Positions 53,990-64,000 of a stretch of 64,000 nt of DNA are shown here, in pieces. The notes under the pieces were generated by a model. That model was not told the DNA's origin. It did not search any database and was given only the letters and a program-made list of their open reading frames with translations. This stretch comes from Tyto alba (lineage: Eukaryota; Chordata; Aves; Strigiformes; Tytonidae): positions 11,174,501-11,238,500 of the forward strand of contig NW_024881313.1 in assembly GCF_018691265.1 (NCBI RefSeq), read 5' to 3'. The position numbers and the translations under genes were made by a program. Each line of letters starts with the position of its first letter. Positions within the stretch are counted from its first letter, which is position 1.

Positions 53990-54100
53990 GTTGCGTCATG
54001 TCCTCCCCCTTACCCCCGGCCGCTCCCGCGGGCGCCCCCCGCGCGCGCCCTCCCCGCCGCCTAGCAACGGGCTGCCCGGCGGCCGCCCGGCTCACGTGAC
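53990..54100. promoter_or_regulatory. Cluster of factor-site motifs: TGCGTCA, RFX half-site, TCACGTGA palindrome
   Basis: Within about 110 bp are a TGCGTCA (CRE/AP-1-like, 53992-53998), CCTAGCAAC (an RFX X-box half-site, 54060-54068) and the palindrome TCACGTGA (54092-54099; an E-box of the USF/MITF/TFEB class). A second TGACGCA lies at 54255-54261. All fall in the upstream part of the CpG island. These are exact short matches seen in the sequence; binding is inferred only. Confidence 0.35.
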
Positions 54101-57100
54101 CCGCCCGCGGCCTGCGCACGCAGGCCCGTTCCCCCTCCGGTGCCTCCCCCCCACCGCCCCAACCGCCCCGGGTCGGTGCTGGGGAGCCCCGGGAGCCCGC
54201 GGTGCTGCTGTCAGAGCCTCGGTGAACGGCCGTGCAGCTCCTCATCTCCCGGGGTGACGCAGCAAGTATCGCAGGCTCTAGGCCGCCGGCGTGCCCCGGC
54301 GGCTGTGGAAGGGCCCGCCGCCGGCGAGCTCCGCGGGCACTGATACGGGCGGAGTTGGAGGGGCGGGCAGTGCTGTGAGCGGGGCTTCTCGCTGTCGTTG
54401 CGCAAATCGGAGTGGCCCAAGGCCCCAGGCCTGGCTGTATGTTCTTACTGTGATCTTCTTGCCTTTCACTTGTCCCTGTAAAACGGGAAACGAACAGCCC
54501 GGGAGGAGCCGAGAATAACTGAGTGGATGAAATCATCCTGTTAGATGCCTGGCATGTAGAGATAGTAGCGGTGCTCAGGCCTGAAGGAACGTAAATGTCA
54601 GCTAGCTTAGTTACAAGGAAGGTTTCCCACAGCACAAGGTTATGTTAAGCAATTTTGCATTTTAATATCTAAGCCTGATTTGAGTAGTGAAGTCTTTCAA
54701 AGTCAGAACTAATTAATAGTGTCTAATAAGACATTTTTATATGTTACTGTTTCCAGAGCATACAGGTTTTAGAGGAGGCCTGGAGGAGTGTTTTGCCTCC
54801 GCTATTCTTGCTGACTCCCCATCGTTCAGTTCCTTCCCACTGCTCTCTTCACCTACTTTGTTTGCCACCATAGAATTTATACAGAGATGACAATATAGAT
54901 GTACACCCACGCAGTGTAAAATACCAACAGCACACAAAAGGATCAGATATGCTGAGTTCAGGGCATACTAGAAAAGTCTTCATCCATAACCCTTAGTTAG
55001 ATAAAAAATAAGTCTGATAAAAGCTTCTTTAACTGCTAACTAAAGCTATTGTGCTACAGAAGTCTACTGTTCCAAGTGTATATTTTTTCTACTTTGTACC
55101 ACACTCATCCAAGTCTTTGACCAGCTGGGCTCCGGTAAAATAGAAAAGGTGGCATTTTCAATATGACCATTGCATTTTTTTCTAGATAACTTTAAAATTT
55201 CTTGATATGTCTGCTGAAAAGGGATGATTTTTAAAGAATATTATGGCAATCATTTTTTTTCCATTTGAAAGCATTTTACTTTATATTTTAATTCACAAAG
55301 ACTTACGATGTATAAGAGAGAGTTAATTTATTAGTAAAAGGACAATGTATAGCAACAAAAATTCCGTAGTATGCTTAAGGCAAGGTTTTGTGTTATTGAG
55401 GAGTTAAGATACCCATTATAGTCCTACTAAAAATAGCAAAGTTCTCATTTGCTTACATTTGAAATTACTGTTTCACTGCTTTTATCTTTGTTCGTTCTTT
55501 ACATCCTGATATTGCAGATGACTCTCTTTGGGGGAAGTGGTCTGTTTATATAGGAAAGTGATTTTACATCTATGGAAAAGTATGGGTAAATTACTACCCC
55601 TAAGGCCACCTAGTGAGGATTCTGATTTGGCAGTATTTTATGCTATTTTTGCATAGCATCAAGTGCTGCACAGCATACAATGTAATAGAAAAGTATTTAC
55701 AGTGACAGTAAAAATGGGCCTTAGTTGTTTCATGGGTGGTTTTCAGTAGTTTAACATTGGTGGAAGCCATATGGCCAATACCTTGTTAAGGAATATTACG
55801 GGAGAGAATAGATTTATTCATAAAACTTGACAAGCTGAAAGAAAGCAAATTGACCTTTATCTCCACCTACAAAATTAATATATTCTCTATATTTAATGGA
55901 TAAATAAGCCTATTGGATATTACAGTCTTCTAAACTTTAGTGTCTGATTGTTACCAAGATCTGTTCACACTTTACCAGAGTTTTATAATAACATATTTTA
56001 CAAGTAATTCCACAAGGAAGGATATGGGCCACCTCCTGCTTTCATTTGAAGTATTTTAATTTTAAGCATAAAATGCGGAAAGATTGCCTTTATCTTTTGC
56101 TCTGCTGAAAAGCAGTCAATACATAATAATGGATTTTGGTGTCCTTGAAAAGGGAGGATACAGAACTGATGATTTGCCAGAGTATAGCATATCCAACACA
56201 CTAAGTGGAGAAGGAATCTCATAGATTATGTTTCTTTGGAAGAAGTGTTTTATGACATCAGGGTGATAATTTTAAGAATGAAGAGAAATTAGCATCTTCA
56301 GCAAAAGAAGCATATCTGTATTTACAGATATATACATGAAAATGATCCACACTGTCCAGAAGATGCTTGGAGAAGTAGATTGTTCTACTTCTCTTTCCCT
56401 CCCTACAGTTAATTTCTCTCATCCACCTGTTGTAACTTGCTACAAAGTGAATTATGAACTCTCTGGGGCAGGGACTATTTTTCATTCAAAGTCTTAGTGT
56501 TTAGCACCTTGATCTTAATTAATGCCTGTAGGCATTTCTGCAAAACAGCTATTAAATAACAATCCAAGTTGATCAACTCCTCCCGTGCACTTCATGCTAC
56601 TTTAGAAGTGAAACGTGCAGGCTGGGCAGGTGTTCCAGGTGTTACGGAGGGAGCAATGGTATCTAAATTAGTGGGAGTGTAAGCAAGCTGACACATTCAG
56701 CCTCTGATAATTGGAGGTAAAGGTGAAGCAAGGCTTTGATTATCCTGTAGAAGTCCTGAATGAAGGAGGTGTACAGCAAGAAGTGTATCTACTTTCTTTT
56801 CAAGTATGTAGCTAAATGGGGGCAGGGTGGGCTGCTATTGGATGGCAGGTGAAAATAACTGCAAGATACATCTACGGGGAAACAACGGAAAAAGGCTCAA
56901 GCCAAATGCAGGCTTTGTAATGCAGGATAAAGAGGTGCCTAGTGTCTGTGTTGGGTCAGTTCACATATTGACACTTCTCTCACTTTCTAACTTGTCTGTG
57001 GCTCCAAGTCCTTTCTGGCTCATCGTTCCTTAGCTCATGAAAACACTGCACCTTCGGCTTCTCTGGGCTAAAAACCTTCTCTTTCTTTGCTACCAGTTTA

Positions 57101-57363
57101 CCAGGGTAAATAGTGATATGTTGTTTTCTACATATGTTCCCTACATACAGTCTACATATATTTTCCATACGGAACAGATAGCCTGGGACAAGCCCATTTC
57201 AAGAAAAAGAAGCTGCACCTGCATAACACACAGCTTCCTCACTATGGTAAAATAGGATTATTTTTTAAATTCCTAAATGGTCCCCAGATAATTTTGTTTC
57301 AGGGCGGGTTCAGGAGAGCCAGGCCTCCATGGCTGCAGCAGGAAACCATCTTTCATATGGAAA

Positions 57364-57402
57364 TAGCAGTTCATGAAAATTAAAAGCTAGCAGTTCATGA
57401 AA
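57364..57402. repeat. 15-bp direct repeat, 24-bp period
   Basis: TAGCAGTTCATGAAA occurs exactly at 57364-57378 and again at 57388-57402, with an AT-rich 9-bp spacer. Confidence 0.85.
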
Positions 57403-60400
57403 GGTTCACTCTCCAATGTAGCACAACATTAAATGAGAGCTTTCACTTAGTGCTGGTCATTTTAAAAGTAAATTCTATTCAGGCAGATACAGCTTGTTAT
57501 ATAACCACAGTTGGTGACACCGCAGATGAGAAATTCTTTTCAAAGTGGTCATTGGGCTTGAATTTCCATGGCCAGATAAGCATTGTATTCATTTTGTTTA
57601 AATACCATCATTCAGTAAAACAGGTTAATGACATTTATTATCCAGTTCAATAGCTAATCACCTTAGCAGTTATTTTTAAATAACACCATGTGCCGTGAGT
57701 AGCATTCAAATCAAATGAAAAGTGAAACCTAAGACAAATGACCCAAGTCCCCCCTATACTGCAGATGCAGAGGGCCAGAACTGTAGAACAATAGAGGACA
57801 GAAGCAAATACGAGTAAATGAAGAAAGGAGGGGGAGGAAGAAACCAGCTGCATATGGAGCTGAATGAGCTGCAAAACACAAAGGAATGAAGTCATAAGGA
57901 GAATGAAATTATTACAAGGACAGTGCACTGCCAGCTACAGGTAGCTGGCACGTAGTGACGGGATCCCAACACCTCTGTCTTCAGCAAAGAGATGTGTTAG
58001 CAACTTCACACCAACAACTCTTGCTGCTCCATGTGGAAACCAAACAGATTTCTCAATGTGTATGAAAGAGAAACTCAACTGCATTTCAGTACAATGACAT
58101 GACAGACCTCGGCAAGGGTAATATGCATTAATGTATGTGTAGTAATAACAATGTTTATTATTATTACAGTAACCAACCGTAGCTTGGTTGTACATTCAAA
58201 AATTTAAGTTACTCCTCTTCAACTATAACCCTAGTTCTAAGATTAGAGCTTTGAGATGACGTTACACGGTTCTGAAAAAAATCAGGTTCCTACATAAAAT
58301 ACTACAGCAGTTTCACCATGGATTTTGAGAACCCCCTTGAAAAATAAGCAGTAACAATGAAATCGCTGAGAAATTGAAACACATGAAGTTTTGCTCTTGA
58401 GACAGTCTCTTAAATTGACATAGAAAATGTTTTGCACAAAGCAGCCTTTTATCATCTTTGCTATGTCTGATAAATGCTTTTATGATAACTTACATGCTGC
58501 ATGAATTATTTTGCTTTGATTATTAAAAAGTAGTCTGGTAGAAAATCTAATTTATTTCTTCACAATAAATAACAAAGCTTGGAGCAGTAGGAGGTGGAGT
58601 TGCTGTGTGTTACAATTTAAGTTACCACTCTGATTAGACTAGTTAATTAAACCTATTCTCATTTCATATGTACCTTCACATGAAGTCTTAACATTTACAT
58701 TTTACTGCTTTCAGTTTCATAAATAAACATTATGCCATATAGCAGGCTGACAAACGAAAAGCCTTGTTCTTTGATACTGACAGTCATGCTGAGTTGCATC
58801 TTCAATGCTGCTTAGGTGTGCTAGCTGAAGAACAGCGGTACGAGCTCAAAAATGTTCGCAGTCGTACTGAGCAAGTGTTGCGTCAGGGTGACTAAAAGTA
58901 TAATCTCCACCTCCCAAATTCTCTGAATTTTGGAATAACCTCTGACGGGGTGGTTGTAACGGCAGTGACTCCAGGTTCGCAGAACCCCGGGAACAGTCTG
59001 GCCGCTTTCTGTCAGGGGGCTGTGAGCAGCACCCCTTCTTCCCGAGAGCAGGTGGAACAGCAGAACGGCTGTCCCCAGCAGCGCCTCTGTGTTAAGGACT
59101 TGTATTGCAAAGCTCTCTACCACACTGAGTGTTTGTTTAATAGCAGCATGTAATTAATAAAGGTTGAGCATGGAGCCTGTCTTCATGTGATACAAAGTTT
59201 ACAGTCACAAAACCCAAACCCAGACACACAACTAGTTATGGAGCAGCTTTAAGAGTAGAAAAAAACCCATTATTGTTGCAGGTACCCCTGGTTTCCAGTC
59301 TCTTTACCCCTACTTCACTAAGCAGCTGGCACTAAAAGAAACAGCAAAGATGTTTCTTTAAGAAATGGAAAAATACCTCCTACCTTAATCCTTCAGTATG
59401 TGAAGCAAGGCTTATGCACCACGAGAAATTCAAAAGTGTTCAGTGTGTGATACTGCATTGGAGCTTTACAGCCTTGGCTTGTGTATTTTCTTCAATGGTT
59501 TTACACTGACCAAAGACATCTGTACTTCTATTTACCATAACAACGGGTTCCCACCACCACCGCCCGGAGTTTGTGACACCATTTTGATTTTTTTTTTTTT
59601 TTTCAAGAACTACTGGCTTGAGTCAAACATGCCCTATTGCTGAGAATGCTGGGCTACTCCGTGCTACTATTTGAAAATCTTGCCAGTTACAGCACTGGTT
59701 CCAAGAGCTTTATTTTTTCCCCAGTGTTTTTTTCCCTCAGAAGCTGTGGGCACTTTAGAGCTGTTTTTGTATGCCAGAGCTATTCTAAATAGTGTAAAAT
59801 TCTAGCAAGCTGAGATTTAAGCATCAGCTACCATCTCCTTACAGTGCTGCTTTTGAAGAGGGTTGCACAATTTTTAAATATATAATTTTTCTTTAATACA
59901 ATGGAAGCAGTTTGCAAACAGATTAAAAGTACTACAATTTCAAATACAAGGGCAGCATATGTTTCATTTTGTCCTGCATAGCTAGATTTACTATATGAAG
60001 GTATTTTCCCTGCTCCAGAAAAATAATGGGAACAGTAGTAGTATGTCAGATACTGCTGTTTGCTTTGCAGTATTTCTAGCACAGAGTAGCAATGAGGAAA
60101 AGAGAAAAATACGATTAATTTTTTGCTTTTCTAAAGAACTTTCTAAATGTTGTCTAAGTATTTAACATTTATAAGGGTGCAGAGATTTGCTGGAATTATA
60201 AAAGATTGGCTAAACAAACAGACCTTGAGCATGAGAATTAAGAAGGCTTATTTTTTGATGAATTTGTATCTCAGTTGATTGACTGTAGTAGAAAAAAGAG
60301 ATTTGTGTTCTGAGTGAGACTTCTGACTAAGTGTTTGTGGGATGAAACATTGATTTAAGCCAGTGATTTCATAATAATCCATCCACTTGCAACAGTTACT

Positions 60401-61308
60401 TATTGAAAAGCTATGCTTTGTCCTTAGGTACTGCGTGTATCCAGAACGAAGGGAGACGCGCATAGCACTTACTTCACAGGGTAGGAGTGACTTAGCATAC
60501 AGCTAATGAAATGCTTAAATGATGAGCACAGTGCACTCAAACATGTCACGAGAGGATTCCAAAGACAGTCACAAAAGACAAAGCGCTGAAGCTCCACTAA
60601 TTTGCAGGGTCCGGCCTGTCCCTGCAGCTGGCAGGGGCGTGCGCACAGCAGCTCCTGGATGTGTTCTGACCCTTCTGGCAACAGCGAGCGGAGGTACCCG
60701 TCCAATATACCAGGTCCACTGTAAAAACGAGCAAGCTGTTGATCTGTAATAGCTTTGCGTAGATCAAGTTAAGTGCACACCTTGAAGAGGAAATTCAGTT
60801 GCTCATCTCCCCTAAAAAAGGCATAGCAGCAATAGAAAAATATTTCACAGAGATTACAGTGTATGGAAATAAAATTTTATGGGAGATATGCCTACGCTCC
60901 CAGGAGGGCTGTGAAAAATCTGAAGTCTCTGCTTCAGTGTATAATGTTGTAGGTAGTACAGTGATAATGTCACAGCTCCCTGAGCTTGGTGCTCAGAGGC
61001 AACAGCTAATACAAGTCCCTACTGAGACAACGAAATAGAGCGCAAACAATTTGTTTGATGTTCTCCAACCACTGTTCTGTGATTTATCAGTGCTCCTAAT
61101 AACAGGAGCTTGCAAGTGCTCCTGGTCACCTGCAGAACAATTATGTATGCAATATAGCTATTCTCTGGCTTTCTAAAAGCATCTCTTTCTTAGATGAGTA
61201 AAAAGAAAGACCTGCTGCTTCCCTAGATAGAGGGGGATGGCTTATTTTTATTTTTCAAAGGCAACAATTTATTATGAATTTTAGTCAGATAACTGGGCTC
61301 GAGTGTAG

Positions 61309-61338
61309 TTGTGATTTCTTTAATTGTGACTTCTTTAA
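61309..61338. repeat. Tandem duplication of a 15-bp unit
   Basis: TTGTGATTTCTTTAA is followed immediately by TTGTGACTTCTTTAA, which differs at one base. Confidence 0.85.
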
Positions 61339-64000
61339 TGAAGTAAACAACACAATATATGCTTTAACAGATAAATTAACTTGGTGTTTACTAAACCAGA
61401 GAAAACTGATAGTCTACTAAGCATCTGTGCAGTCTACTAGTCTCACTGTCCACAGTGCTTGCTTCACCTCTTACTAGAAGTCCTTCCCAGTCAATTTTAG
61501 CACTATAGTTGTGAGGCATTTCTAAGGAGTTTTCACTCTGCCAGATCTTTTAGTTTGTTTCTTAGTCAACAGGCATCTGAAGTGCACAGGGGAAGATACT
61601 TAATGTGGCCCAGAAAATAAAATAAATTTGAACTCAGAATGATACATGGCCCAGTTCATTGCTTGCAAGGAAGGACAGACTTCCAACTGTTTTTTTTATT
61701 TGCAGATTTACTGGGCACCAGGAGTTTTGAACTAGGATTTATTTGCATTTTCCCCTCTTCCAAGCCGACAGCACTCCAAAGCGTAGCCCACACAAACCAT
61801 GCTGTAGTGGTAGCTGTGCAGGTCTACAGCTTTTCCAGGTGCGTGGCAGTTGCATCCAGCCCCTGAACACGTTTGGATTTTGACCAATACATGAAATTCT
61901 GTTTTGGAACAGAAGGGTGTTAAAAGTCAGCTTTACAGGAGAGCAAATACAAAAGAGCAAAAACTCCCTTGTTTTGATTTCTGGTATTAAAAGTAGACTT
62001 CAGTCAGTAGAATATGAACCAGTGCTAAGCATTCTAGATTGGAATTTTCTCAAGCCTAAACAGAGCTGTTTGGCTGCAGGTGATAAGAACTACAAAGTTT
62101 CCGTGCAGCCGGAGGAGTTCTTTCCCCCCAGGGTCACAGACAGTTTCACCAGCTAGCCTGAACTGCTGCATGCAGGTTTCAGTCTCTTACAAGGAGACAC
62201 AATGGGCAGCTGATACATGTGTAAGCACTGGGTATTTGCTGAAGTTTCTAACACTTCAGAAAAAAAAAAAAAAAAAAAGGTAATTATTCTTCTTGGTATC
62301 AATACCTGAAAGTTTCAGTGAGAAATCCGAGCCTATTATAGTGGGCTATATGAACACAGCAAAAGGAAAACCAACCCTTATCCTAGGGAGCTCACAAGCT
62401 TGTATTATGGTTAGGTGAAAAAAGGAGGAAGAAACAAACCAAAGAAAAGAGAAGGATGAAAGAACAAGGTTTCAGAGAAGACAAACATTGTGTGGGTGGG
62501 GAGCAGTAATTTCAGCTCATTGCTCAGCTACAGTCTAGAATTTTTAAGTCTAATCAGCTCACCAGGCCTTCTCTTTAATTTAATGGTAAATCTCAAAATT
62601 ACTTCAATGAATACAAGATTGGGCCTACTGTTTGCTAAAGTTTAAAAGTTAAGTCAACTGAAAATGGATTTGAAAGCTGATCATGAGTGTGCTAGGCAGA
62701 AAGCTTTCTTTCATGCTCCTAGGTTTCAGTTCTTGGATAGAAACAACAGTAAACTCACTTTGAAGACCTTATAAAAGCTGTTTCTGCAAAATAATTTTTG
62801 CTTTCATGTCACAGAGAATAGGATTCAAACAAGCCACATTATACATTCCAGTTTCATAATAGTGAAAAAGAATAGAAGTCTTTCAGAGAATCTGGCACCT
62901 AACAACAGTTGTCACTAGAGTTTTAAACTCTCCTTATGCAAAAACCTGCCAAAATATTAATTTTTAAATACATACATTTTTAAGCCTTATGTTGACATCA
63001 CAGCTTTTTATCAGAATATAGGTTTCCCCTGCTCTGGCTCTCATGGCCACACCGCACTCCTTAGCAGGCTTTAAACAAAGTAAGGAAGATAGATAAACAG
63101 AGAGAGGAACAAATTGTTTAGCTGAGATTTCAGTCACGTCGCTTAACTCCAGTGAATGGAGACAATGCTGCAAGAGCCAGTAGTTCCGAGTTCTGTAAGG
63201 ATAAGCTATGCTGTTTTCATCTCATCTTTGAAAGCTGCCTTCTACAACTCTGCCAGGACAGGACACAGAAAGAAGAGTCCAAGCAGGACTTTTTTTTTTT
63301 TTTTTTTTTTTTTCAATTTACTTATTCCATTCAAGGCCTCTCTACTGCTGGGATATAATGTGAAAATAAATAACACCACTTTATTTAAGGAAAAAATAAT
63401 CATGGACATACTGTAAGCAGAAAGGGACTATTTAGGGAATTTTTCATGTTTTGAAGTCTTTGGATTTCAGATGGCCATTAATGTGACAGATACATGATGC
63501 ATGCAGCTCATGAGTACATGCAACTCCAGTCTCAGTCTTGAAAGGAAGCATCAGAAAGCTTTAAAGAAGACAAACGGTTGCATCCTTTCTTCCTATTTTA
63601 ACAAGGGAAGGCCTCTGCAACAATAGGTCATTCTGCAAAAGCCCTTAACTAAGTCTTGGAGATCCTACCTGCTGAGTCTCCCTTCAGAGCCCAGCCCTTT
63701 TGTTTAGGGACACCAACACCTGCACAGTCTTTCATCTCAACACAACTCCAGATAGAGGGGTTTTTAGGTGACCACCACTGCTCTCCCTTCAAATCACTGA
63801 TCATTGAGTCCTTGCTGAGGACTGATTGAAGGCCCAGCAGTCTAGCACATAAAGCATATACATCCTTCTGTGGTTTTCAGACCTGTGAAAATTCAGAATT
63901 GAGATAAAACAACAGCCATTAGCAGTCACCACAGAGTCCCTAAGTCCAAGCTTTCTCTGTTACAGAACTATGAAATTCTTCCTTTTATGTGAAACCAATA

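Larger units (their letters stand above)
52600..54520. other. CpG island over the ARL4A 5' end
   Basis: CpG dinucleotides are dense from the N-terminal coding part through about 54.4 kb and then stop sharply, while the flanks are AT-rich and CpG-poor. This is the only large CpG island in the window and marks a constitutively open promoter. Long open frames in both directions here (for example 53682-54635 minus and 52923-53576 plus) result from high GC lowering stop-codon frequency. They translate to Arg/Pro/Gly/Ala-rich low-complexity sequence and are not called as genes. A divergent non-coding transcript on the plus strand would be usual for such an island but cannot be shown. Confidence 0.85.
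54521..64000. other. Gene-free flank upstream of ARL4A
   Basis: AT-rich sequence follows the sharp right edge of the CpG island. No exon was recognised, including none of SCIN, the usual upstream neighbour of ARL4A in vertebrates, whose 3' end probably lies beyond the window. Homopolymers lie at 59588-59603 (T), 62260-62278 (A) and 63290-63313 (T24). Small CpG-richer patches occur at about 58835-59090 and 60605-60710. Stretches such as 57430-57720 and 58440-58580 are free of simple repeats and could be conserved non-coding DNA, which cannot be tested here. Confidence 0.6.

Noticed and set aside
53682..54635. 317-codon open frame on the minus strand upstream of ARL4A
   Set aside because: It lies in the CpG island, where stop codons are rare. 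The translation is Arg/Pro/Gly/Ala-rich and crosses the C26 homopolymer, and no family is recognised.
54521..64000. Search for terminal SCIN exons on the minus strand
   Set aside because: No stretch translated to a recognisable gelsolin-family C-terminus; the gene probably lies outside the window.
1..64000. CRISPR array, phage or bacterial operon, tRNA, snRNA or rRNA gene
   Set aside because: No regularly spaced repeats, no run of compact same-strand genes, and no recognisable A/B box or snRNA sequence was found by eye. A covariance-model scan would be decisive for small RNA genes.

Overview
The window reads as avian nuclear DNA. The reasons are a 3'-end fragment of a CR1 LINE, a solo long terminal repeat of the bird ERVL-like type, and generally AT-rich, intron-poor DNA with many A/T homopolymers. 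The LTR type is, from memory, common in Neoaves, so I lean to a neoavian bird; the species cannot be fixed without a search.

Only one protein-coding gene can be supported: ARL4A, on the minus strand at 52321-52923. It encodes a 200-residue ARF-like small GTPase in one uninterrupted coding exon. Its 5' side lies in a strong CpG island (about 52.6-54.5 kb) that holds three CCAAT boxes, GC boxes, an E-box palindrome and two extreme homopolymer blocks (T34 joined to C14, and C26). A non-coding first exon is likely; one splice acceptor with a branch-point-like sequence is visible 84 nt before the start codon. The 3' UTR runs left, with AATAAA signals about 0.3, 0.95 and 1.9 kb past the stop codon.

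Layout: 1-15.5 kb is gene-free AT-rich DNA; 15.5-16.0 kb is the solo LTR; 16.0-29.7 kb is gene-free with A-rich simple repeats and an orphan CpG-rich patch at 24.2-24.4 kb; 29.7-30.5 kb is the CR1 fragment; 30.5-50.4 kb is gene-free, with GC-richer patches at 35.6-36.3 and 38.5-39.4 kb and two near-perfect short palindromes; 50.4-54.5 kb is ARL4A with its promoter; 54.5-64 kb is gene-free upstream flank. In vertebrates ARL4A usually sits between SCIN (upstream) and a long gene-poor interval leading to ETV1 (downstream). The empty left 50 kb fits that interval. No SCIN exon was recognised on the right.

No CRISPR array, operon, prokaryotic or phage system, or recognisable RNA gene is present. 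I found no convincing new biological system. The best leads are the odd ARL4A promoter sequence, the two palindromes and the orphan CpG patch.
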